DNA of 61,881 nucleotides from Aliiroseovarius subalbicans (GCF_022678625.1 NZ_JALBYQ010000008.1:1-61881), one strand, 5' to 3'; numbered from the stretch's first letter, positions 9,140-18,386 are shown. Made by a program: numbers and translations. The notes: generated by a model not told the origin, from the letters alone.

Positions 9140-9430
9140 ATGAAGATGAAAAGAGCATTTTTCTCACTACTGAGTGTGTTTGTTTGCAGCGCTTCCATAG
9201 TCAGTGCCGATCCTGATCCAAATGTCGAAAAGATGAGAAAGGCTGCGTTGTCGTTGGAGCTGTCGCTACCTGAGAACCGCGTTTTTTTTCTTGTGAAACG
9301 AGAGACCATTCGATCGGTAGTCGGTGTTATATTCGGCTATGTGGACAACGAAGCCGCGTGCGATGAACTCGCAACGGCGCTTAGCTCAGCCGGAACCGTT
9401 GGGACTTTTTTATGCGAGCAAGTTCGGTAG
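9140..9430 (+). CDS. Small secreted protein of unknown function
   Basis: This 96-residue protein begins with a typical Sec signal peptide (MKMKRAFFSLLSVFVC..., predicted cleavage after SIVSA near residue 23). The mature part is about 73 residues, with two cysteines (C74, C92) that could form a disulfide. The ATG at 9140 follows GGAGGATTTAG. Codon use is visibly more AT-rich than in the flanking ribosomal genes, and the gene sits between a strong terminator and a palindromic repeat inside the spc operon, all of which suggest a later insertion. I do not recognise a family. Confidence 0.7.
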   Translation: MKMKRAFFSLLSVFVCSASIVSADPDPNVEKMRKAALSLELSLPENRVFFLVKRETIRSVVGVIFGYVDNEAACDELATALSSAGTVGTFLCEQVR

Positions 9431-9459
9431 CCTAGCTTCATACCCCCGCCCGGCACCGC

Positions 9460-9589
9460 CGGGCAGCGCCCGACCCTCCCCACGGGAGGGCGCTTTTGCG
9501 TCGTAGCGGAACTCAGGAACGTTTCGGGTGTGGGGACGGGTGCATCCAACCATCGGTGCATGCGCCCACCCAGGGTCGGGCGCTGCCCG
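9460..9589. repeat. 18-bp perfect inverted repeat with 94-bp spacer
   Basis: CGGGCAGCGCCCGACCCT (9460-9477) is the exact reverse complement of 9572-9589. Both arms are GC-rich and contain internal palindromic parts (GGGCAGCGCCC). The element lies just downstream of the secreted-protein gene, between rpmD and rplO. It resembles a REP/BIME-type pair of dispersed palindromes; that class assignment is inference. Confidence 0.75.
9474..9497 (+). terminator. Terminator-like hairpin after the small secreted-protein gene
   Basis: CCCTCCC (9474-9480) pairs with GGGAGGG (9484-9490) around CAC, followed by CGCTTTT. It shares bases with the left arm of the 18-bp inverted repeat, so two folds compete. 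The T-run is short. Confidence 0.5.
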
Positions 9590-9599
9590 TCGCTGCCTC

Positions 9600-9628
9600 T
9601 TGCAACGAAAGCGCCTTGGGTCTATACG
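9600..9628 (+). promoter_or_regulatory. Candidate promoter for rplO-secY-adk
   Basis: TTGCAA (9600-9605), 17 bases, TATACG (9623-9628). It lies 97 bases before rplO, downstream of the terminator, inserted gene and repeat that cut rplO off from the spc operon. The same TTGCAA element occurs before tRNA-Arg. Confidence 0.5.
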
Positions 9629-9724
9629 CCCCCGGTGGTCAACTGCACCACAGAATCAAAACCAAGAAACGCCGCGTTTGGCCCCTTCGCTTCATGGGTC
9701 ACTTCCGGCAATAGGAGAAGCGAT

Positions 9725-10198
9725 ATGAAACTGAATGAACTGCGCGACAATCCCGGCGCCACGAAATCCCGCAAGCGGATCGGCCGTGGTCCCGGTTCCG
9801 GCACTGGTAAGACCGGTGGTCGTGGTATCAAGGGTCAGAAATCCCGTTCGGGTGTGGCGATCAAGGGCTACGAGGGCGGCCAGATGCCGCTCTACCAACG
9901 TCTGCCGAAGCGGGGCTTCAACAGCCGCAACCGGAAGTCGTTCGCGGTCGTGAACCTGGGTCTGCTGCAGAAATTCATCGACGAGAAGAAGATCGACGCC
10001 AAGAAGGACATCACCGAAGACGTCCTGGTTGCTTCCGGTCTGGTCCGTCGTGTGAAAGACGGCGTGCGCATCCTGGCGAAAGGCGAGATTTCCGCCAAGG
10101 TGAACCTGTCGGTCACCGGTGCCTCGAAGGGCGCGATCGAAGCTGTGGAAAAAGCGGGCGGCAAACTGACCGTCACAACCGCGGCAGCCGCTGAATAA
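9725..10198 (+). CDS. rplO: 50S ribosomal protein L15
   Basis: This 157-residue L15 starts at [12 protein letters not shown] (9725), preceded by AGGAGAAG; a longer in-frame reading runs through non-coding DNA and is not supported. The glycine-rich [18 protein letters not shown] segment and the [18 protein letters not shown] region are L15 signatures. L15 is a late-assembly protein spanning several 23S rRNA domains. secY follows after a 106-base gap with a hairpin. Confidence 0.98.
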   Translation: MKLNELRDNPGATKSRKRIGRGPGSGTGKTGGRGIKGQKSRSGVAIKGYEGGQMPLYQRLPKRGFNSRNRKSFAVVNLGLLQKFIDEKKIDAKKDITEDVLVASGLVRRVKDGVRILAKGEISAKVNLSVTGASKGAIEAVEKAGGKLTVTTAAAAE

Positions 10199-10245
10199 GC
10201 GCTTGTGAGGGGCGCAGCTGCCCCTTACATAGTTACAAGCTTTCC

Positions 10246-10284
10246 AAACGCCGCTGGAGCCCGGAAACGGTCCGGCGGCGTTTT
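10246..10284 (+). terminator. Attenuator-like hairpin between rplO and secY
   Basis: AAACGCCGC (10246-10254) pairs with GCGGCGTTT (10275-10283), followed by TC. A shorter stem, AGGGGC/GCCCCT at 10208-10225, precedes it. It lies just before secY, so partial termination here would lower secY expression relative to ribosomal proteins. Confidence 0.6.
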
Positions 10285-10304
10285 CACTGACACAGGGGGC
10301 CTTG

Positions 10305-11657
10305 ATGGCATCTGCAGCAGAACAAATGGCCGCAAACATGAGCTGGGGCGCCTTCGGTAAGGCGACCGAGCTGAGGCAGCGGATCTTTTTCACCATCGGC
10401 CTTCTGATTATCTACCGCATTGGGACCTATATCCCCGTGCCGGGGATCGATGCGGGCGCGCTGCGTGACTTCATGGAGCAGGCGCAGTCGGGCATTGCCG
10501 GCGTGCTGGGCATGTTCACCGGTGGCGCGCTGTCGCGGATGGGCGTCTTTGCCTTGGGCATCATGCCGTATATCTCGGCCTCCATCATCGTTCAGCTGCT
10601 CAGCTCCATGTGGGAGCCCCTGAAGCAGTTGAAGAAAGAGGGCGAGGCAGGCCGCAAGAAGATCAACCAGTACACCCGCTATGGCACGGTTCTGCTGGCC
10701 ACCGGACAGGCGTTTGCACTGGCAAACAGCCTTCAGGCCGGTGATCTGGTGACCACCCCCGGTATCTATTTCATCACCGCCTGCGTCATCACGCTGGTTG
10801 GTGGCACCATGTTCCTGATGTGGTTGGGTGAACAAATCACCGCGCGCGGTATCGGCAACGGCATTTCGCTGATCATCTTCGTCGGCATCGTCGCGGAAAT
10901 TCCCGCCGCTCTGGGCCAGTTCCTGGCCTCGGGCCGCTCGGGCGCAATCAGCCCGGCGGTAATCATCGGCGTGATCGTCATGATCGTGGCCGTGATCGCC
11001 TTCGTCGTGTTCATGGAGCGCGCACTGCGCAAGATCCACATTCAGTACCCGCGACGTCAGGTCGGCATGAAGGTCTATGACGGTGGTTCGTCCCACTTGC
11101 CGGTAAAAGTGAACCCGGCGGGCGTGATCCCGGCCATCTTTGCCTCGGCGCTGCTTCTGCTGCCGACCACGATTTCGACCTTTGGGGCGGGCTCGACCGG
11201 TCCGATCATGTCGACGATCCTGGCCTATTTCGGCCCCGGTCAACCGTTGTACCTGCTGTTCTTCACGGCAATGATCGTGTTTTTCACCTTCTTCTACACC
11301 AAGGAAGTTGCGTTCAAGACAGATGAGGTTGCAGACAACCTGAAGAACCAAAACGGCTTTGTTCCCGGCATTCGTCCCGGCAAGAAGACCGCCGAGTATC
11401 TTGATTATGTCGTGACCCGCGTACTGGTATTGGGTGCGTCCTACCTGGCCGCCGTGTGCTTGTTGCCCGAGATCCTGCGCAGCCAGCTGGCGATCCCGTT
11501 CTACTTCGGGGGCACCTCGGTGCTGATCGTCGTGTCCGTCACGATGGACACGATCCAACAGGTGCAAAGCCACTTGCTGGCGCATCAGTATGAAGGCTTG
11601 ATCGAAAAATCCCAACTGCGCGGCAAGAAGCGCAAGAAAGCACCGGCCCGCCGATGA
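10305..11657 (+). CDS. secY: Preprotein translocase subunit SecY
   Basis: SecY is the central channel of the Sec translocon in the inner membrane. The 450-residue protein has the SecY signature [11 protein letters not shown] near the N-terminus, the [21 protein letters not shown] segment of transmembrane helix 2 and about ten hydrophobic segments. The ATG at 10305 is preferred to a TTG one codon earlier. It overlaps adk by 4 bases (ATGA), giving the classic secY-adk coupling. Confidence 0.99.
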   Translation: MASAAEQMAANMSWGAFGKATELRQRIFFTIGLLIIYRIGTYIPVPGIDAGALRDFMEQAQSGIAGVLGMFTGGALSRMGVFALGIMPYISASIIVQLLSSMWEPLKQLKKEGEAGRKKINQYTRYGTVLLATGQAFALANSLQAGDLVTTPGIYFITACVITLVGGTMFLMWLGEQITARGIGNGISLIIFVGIVAEIPAALGQFLASGRSGAISPAVIIGVIVMIVAVIAFVVFMERALRKIHIQYPRRQVGMKVYDGGSSHLPVKVNPAGVIPAIFASALLLLPTTISTFGAGSTGPIMSTILAYFGPGQPLYLLFFTAMIVFFTFFYTKEVAFKTDEVADNLKNQNGFVPGIRPGKKTAEYLDYVVTRVLVLGASYLAAVCLLPEILRSQLAIPFYFGGTSVLIVVSVTMDTIQQVQSHLLAHQYEGLIEKSQLRGKKRKKAPARR

Positions 11658-12301
11658 ATATCATTCTGCTTGGACCGCCGGGCGCCGGCAAGGGCACGCA
11701 AGCCCGCAAGCTTGAGGACGAGCGTGGCATGATCCAGCTCTCCACCGGCGACATGCTGCGTGAGGCGAAGGCCTCGGGCACCGAGATGGGGCAGAAGGTT
11801 GCGGCCATCATGGACGCGGGTGAGTTGGTGACGGACGAGATCGTCATCGGCCTGATCGAGGAGAAGCTGGAAGGTGACCACGGGGGCGGGTTCATCTTTG
11901 ACGGCTTCCCGCGCACGCTGCCGCAGGCAGACGCCCTGGGCGCCCTGCTGGCGAAACACGGCGCCACGCTGGATGCCGTGATTGAAATGCAGGTGGACGA
12001 CGACGCCTTGGTGGCGCGCATCACCGCCCGCTCGACCTGTGGCAATTGTGGTGAGGTTTATAACGACCTGTCCAAGCCCATCCCGACCGACGGCAAATGC
12101 TCGAATTGTGGTCAGGCGGCCGAGTTCAAGCGTCGCGCGGATGACAACGAAGAAAGTCTGCGCACGCGCTTGATGGAATACTACAAGAAGACCTCGCCGC
12201 TGATCGGCTATTACTATGCCAAGGGCGACCTGAAATCGGTCGACGGGCTGGCTGAGATCGACGAAGTTGCCGGTTCTATCGCGACCGCGCTGGACGGCTG
12301 A
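11654..12301 (+). CDS. adk: Adenylate kinase with zinc-binding lid
   Basis: This cytoplasmic enzyme interconverts AMP, ADP and ATP (ATP + AMP = 2 ADP). The 215-residue protein has the P-loop GPPGAGKGT (residues 7-15), the AMP-site segment STGDMLR and FDGFPRT (82-88). Cys129, Cys132, Cys149 and Cys152 form a four-cysteine zinc site in the lid, a structural variant found in many bacteria. Its start overlaps the secY stop by 4 bases. A spacer with several hairpins then separates it from rpsM. Confidence 0.99.
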   Translation: MNIILLGPPGAGKGTQARKLEDERGMIQLSTGDMLREAKASGTEMGQKVAAIMDAGELVTDEIVIGLIEEKLEGDHGGGFIFDGFPRTLPQADALGALLAKHGATLDAVIEMQVDDDALVARITARSTCGNCGEVYNDLSKPIPTDGKCSNCGQAAEFKRRADDNEESLRTRLMEYYKKTSPLIGYYYAKGDLKSVDGLAEIDEVAGSIATALDG

Positions 12302-12495
12302 CACGCAACCCCTTGACGCCATAGTGAATCCCGAGTAACTCACGCCATCCCATATGGGAATCGTGTGAGTCGGGGTCGCTCCCTGAGACGCACAGACCAG
12401 AGAATTCAGCGTGGCCCGCAGGAAAAAATCCCGCGGGCTTCCGTTGTGAAAAAAGGTTCCGGAGTTACGGAACCGCAACGAAGAGGAAAGTACAC
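12302..12495 (+). promoter_or_regulatory. Structured leader of the alpha operon (rpsM-rpsK-rpoA-rplQ)
   Basis: The spacer holds three hairpins: ACTCAC...GTGAGT within 12331-12373 with TCCCATATGGGA inside, GCCCGC/GCGGGC at 12414-12438, and GGTTCCG/CGGAACC at 12455-12474. TTGACG (12313-12318) with a weak TAACTC 17 bases later could be a promoter. In other bacteria S4 controls the alpha operon through an RNA structure near the rpsM start; whether these hairpins do so here is untested inference. Confidence 0.45.
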
Positions 12496-12864
12496 TTGGC
12501 ACGTATCGCCGGCGTAAACATCCCGACCCACAAACGGGTCCCGATCGCCCTGACTTATATCACCGGAATTGGCCACACCTCGGCCAAGGCTATCTGTGAA
12601 GCCGTGAAAATCGATGACACCCGTCGCGTGAACGAGCTTTCGGACGCCGAAGTTCTGGCCATCCGTGAACACATCGACGCCAACTATGCCGTCGAAGGTG
12701 ACCTGCGTCGTGAAACGCAGATGAACATCAAACGTCTGATGGACCTGGGCTGCTACCGTGGCCTGCGTCACCGTCGCAACCTGCCGGTTCGCGGTCAGCG
12801 CACCCATACAAACGCACGCACCCGCAAAGGCCCCGCGAAGGCCATTGCCGGCAAGAAGAAATAA
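12496..12864 (+). CDS. rpsM: 30S ribosomal protein S13 (TTG start)
   Basis: S13 in the 30S head contacts the P-site tRNA and L5. The 122-residue protein begins [14 protein letters not shown], which fixes the start at TTG 12496, since the conserved N-terminus has no ATG. GAGGAAAG upstream is the ribosome binding site. The basic C-terminal tail ([11 protein letters not shown]) is present. A TTG start on an abundant protein may help keep translation low or controllable. Confidence 0.98.
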   Translation: MARIAGVNIPTHKRVPIALTYITGIGHTSAKAICEAVKIDDTRRVNELSDAEVLAIREHIDANYAVEGDLRRETQMNIKRLMDLGCYRGLRHRRNLPVRGQRTHTNARTRKGPAKAIAGKKK

Positions 12865-12879
12865 GGGGGGTCTGAATCC

Positions 12880-13269
12880 ATGGCACGCGATAAGACTCGT
12901 ACGAAGCGCAAAGAGCGCAAGAACATCGCCGCTGGCGTTGCTCACGTGAACAGCTCGTTCAACAACACCAAGATCCTGATCTCGGACGTGCAAGGCAATG
13001 CGATTGCCTGGTCGTCGGCCGGCACCATGGGTTTCAAAGGGTCGCGGAAATCCACGCCCTATGCTGCCCAGATGGCTGCGGAAGACGCAGGTAAGAAGGC
13101 GCAGGAACACGGCGTGAAGACGCTGGAAGTCGAAGTTCAGGGCCCCGGTTCGGGTCGTGAAAGCGCCCTGCGCGCCCTGGCAGCTGTCGGTTTCAACATC
13201 ACGTCCATTCGTGACGTGACGCCGATGGCCCACAATGGCTGCCGCCCGCCGAAACGTCGTCGGGTCTGA
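12880..13269 (+). CDS. rpsK: 30S ribosomal protein S11
   Basis: This 129-residue S11 lines the platform of the small subunit around the E-site mRNA. The segment [15 protein letters not shown] near the N-terminus and the tail with [11 protein letters not shown] are diagnostic. It starts 15 bases after rpsM with a GGGGGGT sequence upstream. rpoA follows after about 106 bases containing a CTCGGGC/GCCCGAG hairpin (13280-13307). Confidence 0.99.
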   Translation: MARDKTRTKRKERKNIAAGVAHVNSSFNNTKILISDVQGNAIAWSSAGTMGFKGSRKSTPYAAQMAAEDAGKKAQEHGVKTLEVEVQGPGSGRESALRALAAVGFNITSIRDVTPMAHNGCRPPKRRRV

Positions 13270-13375
13270 GTTTCTATCGCTCGGGCTGTGCTTTCGCGCG
13301 GCCCGAGTCCGTCATATTTTAACCTCGGGCGTCCTGGCCTTGGGACATGGGGACAGGACTGGAATGGAGGGACGC

Positions 13376-14392
13376 ATGATCCATAAGAATTGGGCTGAAC
13401 TGATCAAGCCAACATCGCTGGACGTGAAACCGGGCAACGACCCGTCGCGTCAGGCAACCGTGATTGCCGAACCGCTGGAGCGCGGCTTCGGTCTGACTTT
13501 GGGCAACGCCCTGCGCCGCGTGCTGATGAGCTCGCTGCAAGGTGCTGCCATCACGTCGGTGCAAATCGACAACGTACTGCACGAGTTCTCCTCGGTCGCA
13601 GGTGTACGTGAAGACGTCACCGACATCGTTCTGAACCTGAAGGGTGTTGCGATCTCGATGGAAGTCGAAGGGCCCAAGCGCTTGTCGATTTCGGCCAAAG
13701 GTCCGCAGGTCGTCACCGCCGGTGACATCTCGGAAAGCGCGGGCATCGAGATCCTGAACAAAGATCACGTGATCTGCCACCTGGACGATGGCGCCGACCT
13801 GTTCATGGAACTGACCGTGAATACCGGCCAGGGCTATGTCGCTGCCGACAAAAACAAGCCGGAAGATGCGCCGATCGGCCTGATCCCGGTCGACGCGATC
13901 TATTCGCCAGTCAAAAAGGTCTCCTATGACGTGCAGCCGACCCGTGAGGGCCAGGTGCTGGACTATGACAAACTGACCTTGAAGCTGGAAACCGACGGGT
14001 CCGTGACGCCCGAGGACGCCGTGGCCTTCGCTGCGCGCATCCTGCAGGACCAGCTGTCGATCTTCGTGAACTTCGATGAGCCGGAAGCGGCTGGTCGCCA
14101 GGACGAAGACGATGGTCTCGAGTTCAACCCGCTTCTGCTGAAGAAAGTGGACGAGCTGGAGCTGTCGGTGCGTTCGGCAAACTGCCTGAAGAACGACAAC
14201 ATCGTGTATATCGGCGATCTGATCCAGAAGACCGAAGCCGAGATGCTGCGCACGCCGAACTTCGGCCGCAAATCCTTGAACGAGATCAAGGAAGTGCTGT
14301 CGGGCATGGGCCTGCACCTGGGCATGGACGTCGAAGAATGGCCGCCTGAGAACATCGAAGACCTGGCCAAGAAATTCGAAGACCAGTTCTGA
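13376..14392 (+). CDS. rpoA: DNA-directed RNA polymerase subunit alpha
   Basis: The alpha dimer nucleates assembly of RNA polymerase and contacts regulators. The start at 13376 (MIHKNWAEL) follows GGAGGGACGC and gives 338 residues, the usual length. The N-terminal dimerisation domain includes [19 protein letters not shown], and the C-terminal DNA-contact domain has [11 protein letters not shown] and a [13 protein letters not shown] helix. It lies in the normal place between rpsK and rplQ. The longer in-frame reading back into rpsK is not supported. Confidence 0.99.
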   Translation: MIHKNWAELIKPTSLDVKPGNDPSRQATVIAEPLERGFGLTLGNALRRVLMSSLQGAAITSVQIDNVLHEFSSVAGVREDVTDIVLNLKGVAISMEVEGPKRLSISAKGPQVVTAGDISESAGIEILNKDHVICHLDDGADLFMELTVNTGQGYVAADKNKPEDAPIGLIPVDAIYSPVKKVSYDVQPTREGQVLDYDKLTLKLETDGSVTPEDAVAFAARILQDQLSIFVNFDEPEAAGRQDEDDGLEFNPLLLKKVDELELSVRSANCLKNDNIVYIGDLIQKTEAEMLRTPNFGRKSLNEIKEVLSGMGLHLGMDVEEWPPENIEDLAKKFEDQF

Positions 14393-14524
14393 TGACTGCG
14401 GGGGCTGCCACGGTGGCCCCCAAAATGCCCGCACTTGCGGGGAACAACTGGGCATGACGCCCCAAGGAGAGCGGCCCACACGCATCGGCCGCCAGACAAA
14501 GCAAAACGTTGAAGGAATAACAAA

Positions 14525-14944
14525 ATGCGCCACGCAAAAGGCTATCGCCGCCTGAACCGCACCCACGAACACCGCAAAGCGATGTTCTCGAACATGGCCG
14601 GCTCGCTGATCGAGCACGAGCAGATCAAGACGACTCTGCCGAAAGCCAAAGAACTCAAGCGGATCATGGACAAGTTGATCACGCTGGGCAAACGCGGTGA
14701 CCTGCACGCCCGCCGCCAGGCTGCGGCACAGCTGAAGCAGGACAAAGACGTTGCCAAGCTGTTCGAAATTCTCGGCCCGCGCTATGCCGAGCGTCAGGGT
14801 GGTTACACCCGCGTTCTGAAAGCTGGCTTCCGCTATGGCGACATGGCGCCGATGGCGATCATCGAGCTGGTCGAGCGCGACGTCGATGCGAAAGGCGCCG
14901 CCGACAAGGCCCGCCTGGCCGCCGATGAGGCTGCCGAGGAGTAA
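14525..14944 (+). CDS. rplQ: 50S ribosomal protein L17
   Basis: L17 is an early assembly protein near the tunnel exit. The 139-residue protein starts [20 protein letters not shown] and has the family segment [14 protein letters not shown]. An acidic, alanine-rich tail ends it. It is the last gene of the alpha operon and is followed 25 bases later by a terminator. The 132-base gap from rpoA contains a GGGGGC/GCCCCC hairpin. Confidence 0.99.
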   Translation: MRHAKGYRRLNRTHEHRKAMFSNMAGSLIEHEQIKTTLPKAKELKRIMDKLITLGKRGDLHARRQAAAQLKQDKDVAKLFEILGPRYAERQGGYTRVLKAGFRYGDMAPMAIIELVERDVDAKGAADKARLAADEAAEE

Positions 14945-14969
14945 TCCTCACACTTTGAATTTCGAGAGA

Positions 14970-14995
14970 AGCCCCGCCCGGATGCGGGGCTTTTT
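14970..14995 (+). terminator. Terminator of the alpha operon
   Basis: AGCCCCGC pairs with GCGGGGCT, followed by five Ts. It closes the ribosomal block and touches the stop codon of the small opposite-strand gene that follows. Confidence 0.9.
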
Positions 14996-15177
14996 CAATT
15001 CGGAGGCCCGTCACGCCCTTTTCTGTGCAACACCATCGAGGCGCGCAGGGTGTCCATCAGATGCCTGGCATGATCCGGGGTAAGATGACGATCTCCCAGG
15101 AATTCCATCAACGCCTGACGGTCCGACGCCGAGAGGCATTGCAGTGTCTCGATCAGGTCTGGATCCGAATGGCTCAC
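14995..15177 (-). CDS. Small protein of unknown function (60 residues)
   Basis: This reading frame encodes 60 residues rich in charged residues, with alternating helices and no signal peptide or membrane segment (MSHSDPDLIETLQCLSAS... then two helical stretches). A GTG start at 15177 is preceded by GAGGAAAAT, a well-placed ribosome binding site. It is divergent from the LuxR-type gene, and a shared inverted repeat sits between the two. I do not recognise a family; a link with quorum sensing is only suggested by position. Confidence 0.5.
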   Translation of the reverse strand: MSHSDPDLIETLQCLSASDRQALMEFLGDRHLTPDHARHLMDTLRASMVLHRKGRDGPPN

Positions 15178-15191
15178 ATTTTCCTCATGGA

Positions 15192-15266
15192 TTCTTGCGT
15201 ATCTATAGGTTTACAATTTAAGGTTGTTGCGAAATAAGGCAACTTATCTAAAAGGATACGCAAGAA
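15192..15266. promoter_or_regulatory. Divergent control region with a 12-bp inverted repeat
   Basis: TTCTTGCGTATC (15192-15203) and its perfect reverse complement GATACGCAAGAA (15255-15266) lie 51 bases apart. A smaller stem, GTTGC/GCAAC, lies between them. Each arm sits just upstream of the ribosome binding site of one of two divergent genes. This is the layout of a paired operator bound by one regulator, possibly the adjacent LuxR-type protein. Confidence 0.55.
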
Positions 15267-15294
15267 CGTGCAGGGTGCATGGGGAACAGACGGG

Positions 15295-15906
15295 ATGAAT
15301 GAGACACAGGGATTGGATCGCGGGCTTGCGCGATTGTCCGACCTGTCCCCCAAGGGCTATGCGCTTGGGCTGCACATTCGTTTTGCCGCCGCACACCTGA
15401 TGTTTCAAACCTATGACCCGCGTTGGACGCAGATTTATACCGAGAACGGTTATATGCTGGCCGACCCGACCGTGTTTTGGGGCTTTGGCAATGAAGGCGC
15501 CATTCGCTGGAGCGAAGTCGGCCTGCCCGATGGCCACGGCATCCTGGACCAGGCCGCCGAGTTCGGGTTGAAGTTCGGGCTGACCGTGTCGTGCGGCGCG
15601 ATTGCCTCGCGCACGATCGGCGGGTTTGCCCGCGAAGACCGGGAATTCAACGACGACGAGATCACCGAGATCCAATCGGTCGTCACCCAACTTCACGCCG
15701 CTTCGACGCCACCCGAACAGTTGACCCCTGCACAGCGCATGGCGCTTCGTTTGATCGCGAAGGGTAGCCGCCATGCCGAGGCCGCCGCGATTCTCGGCAT
15801 TTCGGAAAGCGCGCTGAAGGCACGGTTGCGCTCGGCCAGGGATCGTTTGATTGTGCGCACCACCGCCGAGGCGATCCAGAGGGCGCAGGAATACAACCTG
15901 CTCTAG
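15295..15906 (+). CDS. LuxR-family autoinducer-binding regulator
   Basis: This is a 203-residue transcription factor with an N-terminal autoinducer-binding domain and a C-terminal LuxR HTH. The binding domain keeps the W...Y.......DP pattern (RWTQIYTENGYMLADP) and a later W and G expected for acyl-homoserine-lactone pockets. The HTH begins at LTPAQRMALRLIAKG and includes AAAILGISESALKARLR. No luxI-type synthase is visible nearby, so in this window it is a solo (orphan) regulator. ATG 15295 is preferred over GTG 15268. Confidence 0.88.
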   Translation: MNETQGLDRGLARLSDLSPKGYALGLHIRFAAAHLMFQTYDPRWTQIYTENGYMLADPTVFWGFGNEGAIRWSEVGLPDGHGILDQAAEFGLKFGLTVSCGAIASRTIGGFAREDREFNDDEITEIQSVVTQLHAASTPPEQLTPAQRMALRLIAKGSRHAEAAAILGISESALKARLRSARDRLIVRTTAEAIQRAQEYNLL

Positions 15907-15938
15907 CACTCGCGCGCGCGCGGGCGTAGGGTCAGGCC

Positions 15939-17246
15939 ATGGCTGACCTGTTCGACTCTGACCCCACCTCCAAGACTGAAGGCCCCCGCCCCCTGGCGGA
16001 CCGATTGCGGCCGAAATCATTGGACGAGGTGATTGGTCAGGAGCAGGTTCTGGGCCCCGACGCGCCGCTGGGCACGATGCTGGCGGCGGGCAGTTTGGGA
16101 TCCCTGATTCTGTGGGGGCCTCCTGGTGTGGGCAAGACCACCATCGCGCGGCTTCTGGCCGATGAAACCGACCTGCATTTCATCCAGATCAGCGCGATTT
16201 TCACCGGGGTGCCCGAGCTGCGCAAGGTGTTCGAAGCCGCCAAGCATCGGCGGGCGAACGGGCAGGGCACGTTGCTGTTCGTCGACGAGATTCACCGGTT
16301 CAACAAGGCGCAGCAGGACGGGTTCTTGCCGCATATGGAGGACGGCACGATCCTTCTGGTCGGCGCCACCACTGAGAACCCGTCGTTTGAGTTGAACGCC
16401 GCTGTTCTAAGTCGAGCACAGGTTCTTGTCCTGACCCGGCTGTCGCTGGCAGATCTTGAACGTTTGGCGCAACGGGCCGAACAGGAGTTGGGCGCGCCGC
16501 TGCCCCTGACAGGCCAGGCACGCGAGGCGCTGTTGGAAATGGCCGATGGCGACGGGCGCGCGCTGTTGAACCTGATCGAACAAGTCACCGCCTGGAAGGT
16601 CGACGGCAAACTGGACCCCGAAGCGCTGGGCACGCGCCTGATGCGACGCGCGGCGGTCTATGACAAGTCAGGGGACGAGCATTACAACCTGATTTCCGCC
16701 CTGCACAAATCCATTCGCGGTTCGGACCCGGACGCGGCGCTTTATTGGTTCGCCCGGATGCTGGGCGGCGGCGAAGATCCGCGGTTTCTGGCCCGCCGCC
16801 TGACGCGCATGGCGGTCGAGGACATCGGCCTGGCCGACCCGCAGGCGCAATCCATATGCTTGCAGGCCTGGCAGAGCTATGAGCGTCTGGGCAGCCCGGA
16901 AGGGGAGCTGGCCTTGGCGCAGGCGGTCACCTACCTGGCGCTGGCGCCGAAATCCAACGCGACCTATGTCGCCTATAAGGCGGCGGTCGCGGCGGCGAAA
17001 AAGACCGGAAGCGCGCCGCCACCCAAACACATCCTGAACGCCCCCACGCGGCTGATGGAGGAGCAGGGATATGGCGACGGCTATGCCTATGACCACGACG
17101 CGCCGGACGGCTTCTCCGGCCAGAATTATTTCCCGGATGAGATGAAACGTGGCGTTTTTTACATTCCGGTCGAACGTGGTTTCGAGCGAGAGTTGAAAAA
17201 ACGCACAGACTATTTCGCAAAATTGCGCAAAAGTCGAACTTCCTGA
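15939..17246 (+). CDS. rarA: Replication-associated recombination protein A (AAA+ ATPase)
   Basis: RarA/MgsA is an AAA+ ATPase acting at stalled replication forks, related to clamp loaders. The 435-residue protein has Walker A GPPGVGKTT (residues 60-68), Walker B LLFVDE (112-117) followed by the family-typical IHRFNKAQQD, and a sensor-1 region VGATTENPSFE. The C-terminal MgsA domain contains DPDAALYWFARMLGGGEDP. It begins 32 bases after luxR and appears monocistronic. Confidence 0.97.
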   Translation: MADLFDSDPTSKTEGPRPLADRLRPKSLDEVIGQEQVLGPDAPLGTMLAAGSLGSLILWGPPGVGKTTIARLLADETDLHFIQISAIFTGVPELRKVFEAAKHRRANGQGTLLFVDEIHRFNKAQQDGFLPHMEDGTILLVGATTENPSFELNAAVLSRAQVLVLTRLSLADLERLAQRAEQELGAPLPLTGQAREALLEMADGDGRALLNLIEQVTAWKVDGKLDPEALGTRLMRRAAVYDKSGDEHYNLISALHKSIRGSDPDAALYWFARMLGGGEDPRFLARRLTRMAVEDIGLADPQAQSICLQAWQSYERLGSPEGELALAQAVTYLALAPKSNATYVAYKAAVAAAKKTGSAPPPKHILNAPTRLMEEQGYGDGYAYDHDAPDGFSGQNYFPDEMKRGVFYIPVERGFERELKKRTDYFAKLRKSRTS

Positions 17247-17330
17247 ATTTCGCCTTCTGGTGGTAGGCTGGCCGCAGGTCCGCGCGTTTTCACCATGCGG
17301 GCCCCAACGTGTACAACCCAGGAGTTTCCC

Positions 17331-17780
17331 ATGCGTTTCGCCATTCTTGCCGCCGCCCTTGCCATTCCCACCGCAACCTTTGCCGCCGATCCCGCCGCTG
17401 ACGCGATTGCCGCACGCCAGGGCTATTTCAAGCTTGTTGGCGCCAATATGGGCGTGCTTGCGGGCATGGCGCAGGGCAAGATGGACTATGACGCCGCCAA
17501 GGCACAGAAGGCCGCTGATAACATGGCTGTGCTGGCGTCCTATGACCTCAGCCACACGTTGTTGCCCGACACCACCGCCGAAGCGATGGGCGACAAGACG
17601 CGCCTGAAACAGGTCGCGTTCGACGACCTGGAGGGCTTTGTCGCCGCCTATACCAAGTTTGCCGCTGCTGCGGGTGCGATGCAGGCCGTGGCCGGTGCTG
17701 GTCAGGGCGAGCTGGGCGGCGCAATGGGCGCATTGGGCGGGTCGTGCAAAGGCTGTCACGACGAATACCGGACCAAGTAA
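17331..17780 (+). CDS. Cytochrome c' / class II c-type cytochrome
   Basis: This is a periplasmic haem protein of 149 residues, with a signal peptide of about 19 residues ending ATFAA. The single haem site CKGCH is at residues 139-143 near the C-terminus, the hallmark of the four-helix class II (c'/c-556) family. Start 17331 follows CAGGAG. It lies 3 bases before a cytochrome b561 gene, so the two probably form a small electron-transfer pair, possibly in NO or oxygen-stress handling; the role is inferred. Confidence 0.92.
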   Translation: MRFAILAAALAIPTATFAADPAADAIAARQGYFKLVGANMGVLAGMAQGKMDYDAAKAQKAADNMAVLASYDLSHTLLPDTTAEAMGDKTRLKQVAFDDLEGFVAAYTKFAAAAGAMQAVAGAGQGELGGAMGALGGSCKGCHDEYRTK

Positions 17781-17783
17781 GCG

Positions 17784-18386
17784 ATGCGGGACCAGCTGCC
17801 GGACGGCGTCGAATGGCGCCGCGTGTGGGACATTGCCCTGCGCCTGTTTCACTGGGCGCTGGTCGTCTGCGTCGTCACCGCCTGGGGGCTGGGCCGGTTC
17901 GGCCCGGCCATCATGACGCTGCATTTTTACGCCGGTTACGCGGTGATTGGCCTGTTGGCGTTTCGCATCCTGTGGGGGCTGGTCGGACCCGCCCCAGCGC
18001 GCTTTGGCCACTTTCTGTTCGGGCCAAGCGCCACGCTTGCCTATCTCAAGCGCCTGCCCAAACGCGTGCCCAGCTTTTGGCCGGGCCACAACCCGGTGGG
18101 TGCGCTGTCGGTCTTTGGCCTTCTGGCAATCCTGATCCTTCAGGTCGCAACCGGGTTGGTGTCAGACCCCGAGGATTTCATCAATGTCGGTCCCCTGGCC
18201 GATCAGGTCAGCAGCCAAACCAATCGCCTGGCAACGACGTGGCACTATCGCGGTTCGCTGATCATCCTGGCGCTGGTTGCCCTTCATCTGGCGGCGATCC
18301 TGTTTTACCGAATCTGGAAGCGCGAAGATCTTGTGCGCCCAATGATCACCGGCTGGAAAGCGGTGCGAAAAGACCGCGACGCTTGA
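17784..18386 (+). CDS. Cytochrome b561-family membrane protein
   Basis: This 200-residue integral membrane protein has four hydrophobic helices and histidines H23, H47, H154 and H168 placed as in di-haem b561 proteins. H23 lies in LFHWALV and H168 in ALHLAAIL. It is predicted to carry electrons between the quinone pool and a periplasmic acceptor. The adjacent cytochrome c' gene, 3 bases upstream, is the obvious partner. A short, cationic C-terminus faces the cytoplasm. Confidence 0.92.
   Translation: MRDQLPDGVEWRRVWDIALRLFHWALVVCVVTAWGLGRFGPAIMTLHFYAGYAVIGLLAFRILWGLVGPAPARFGHFLFGPSATLAYLKRLPKRVPSFWPGHNPVGALSVFGLLAILILQVATGLVSDPEDFINVGPLADQVSSQTNRLATTWHYRGSLIILALVALHLAAILFYRIWKREDLVRPMITGWKAVRKDRDA

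Noticed and set aside
10284-11615. Minus-strand histidine/aspartate-rich frame of 443 codons
   Set aside because: Antisense shadow of secY.
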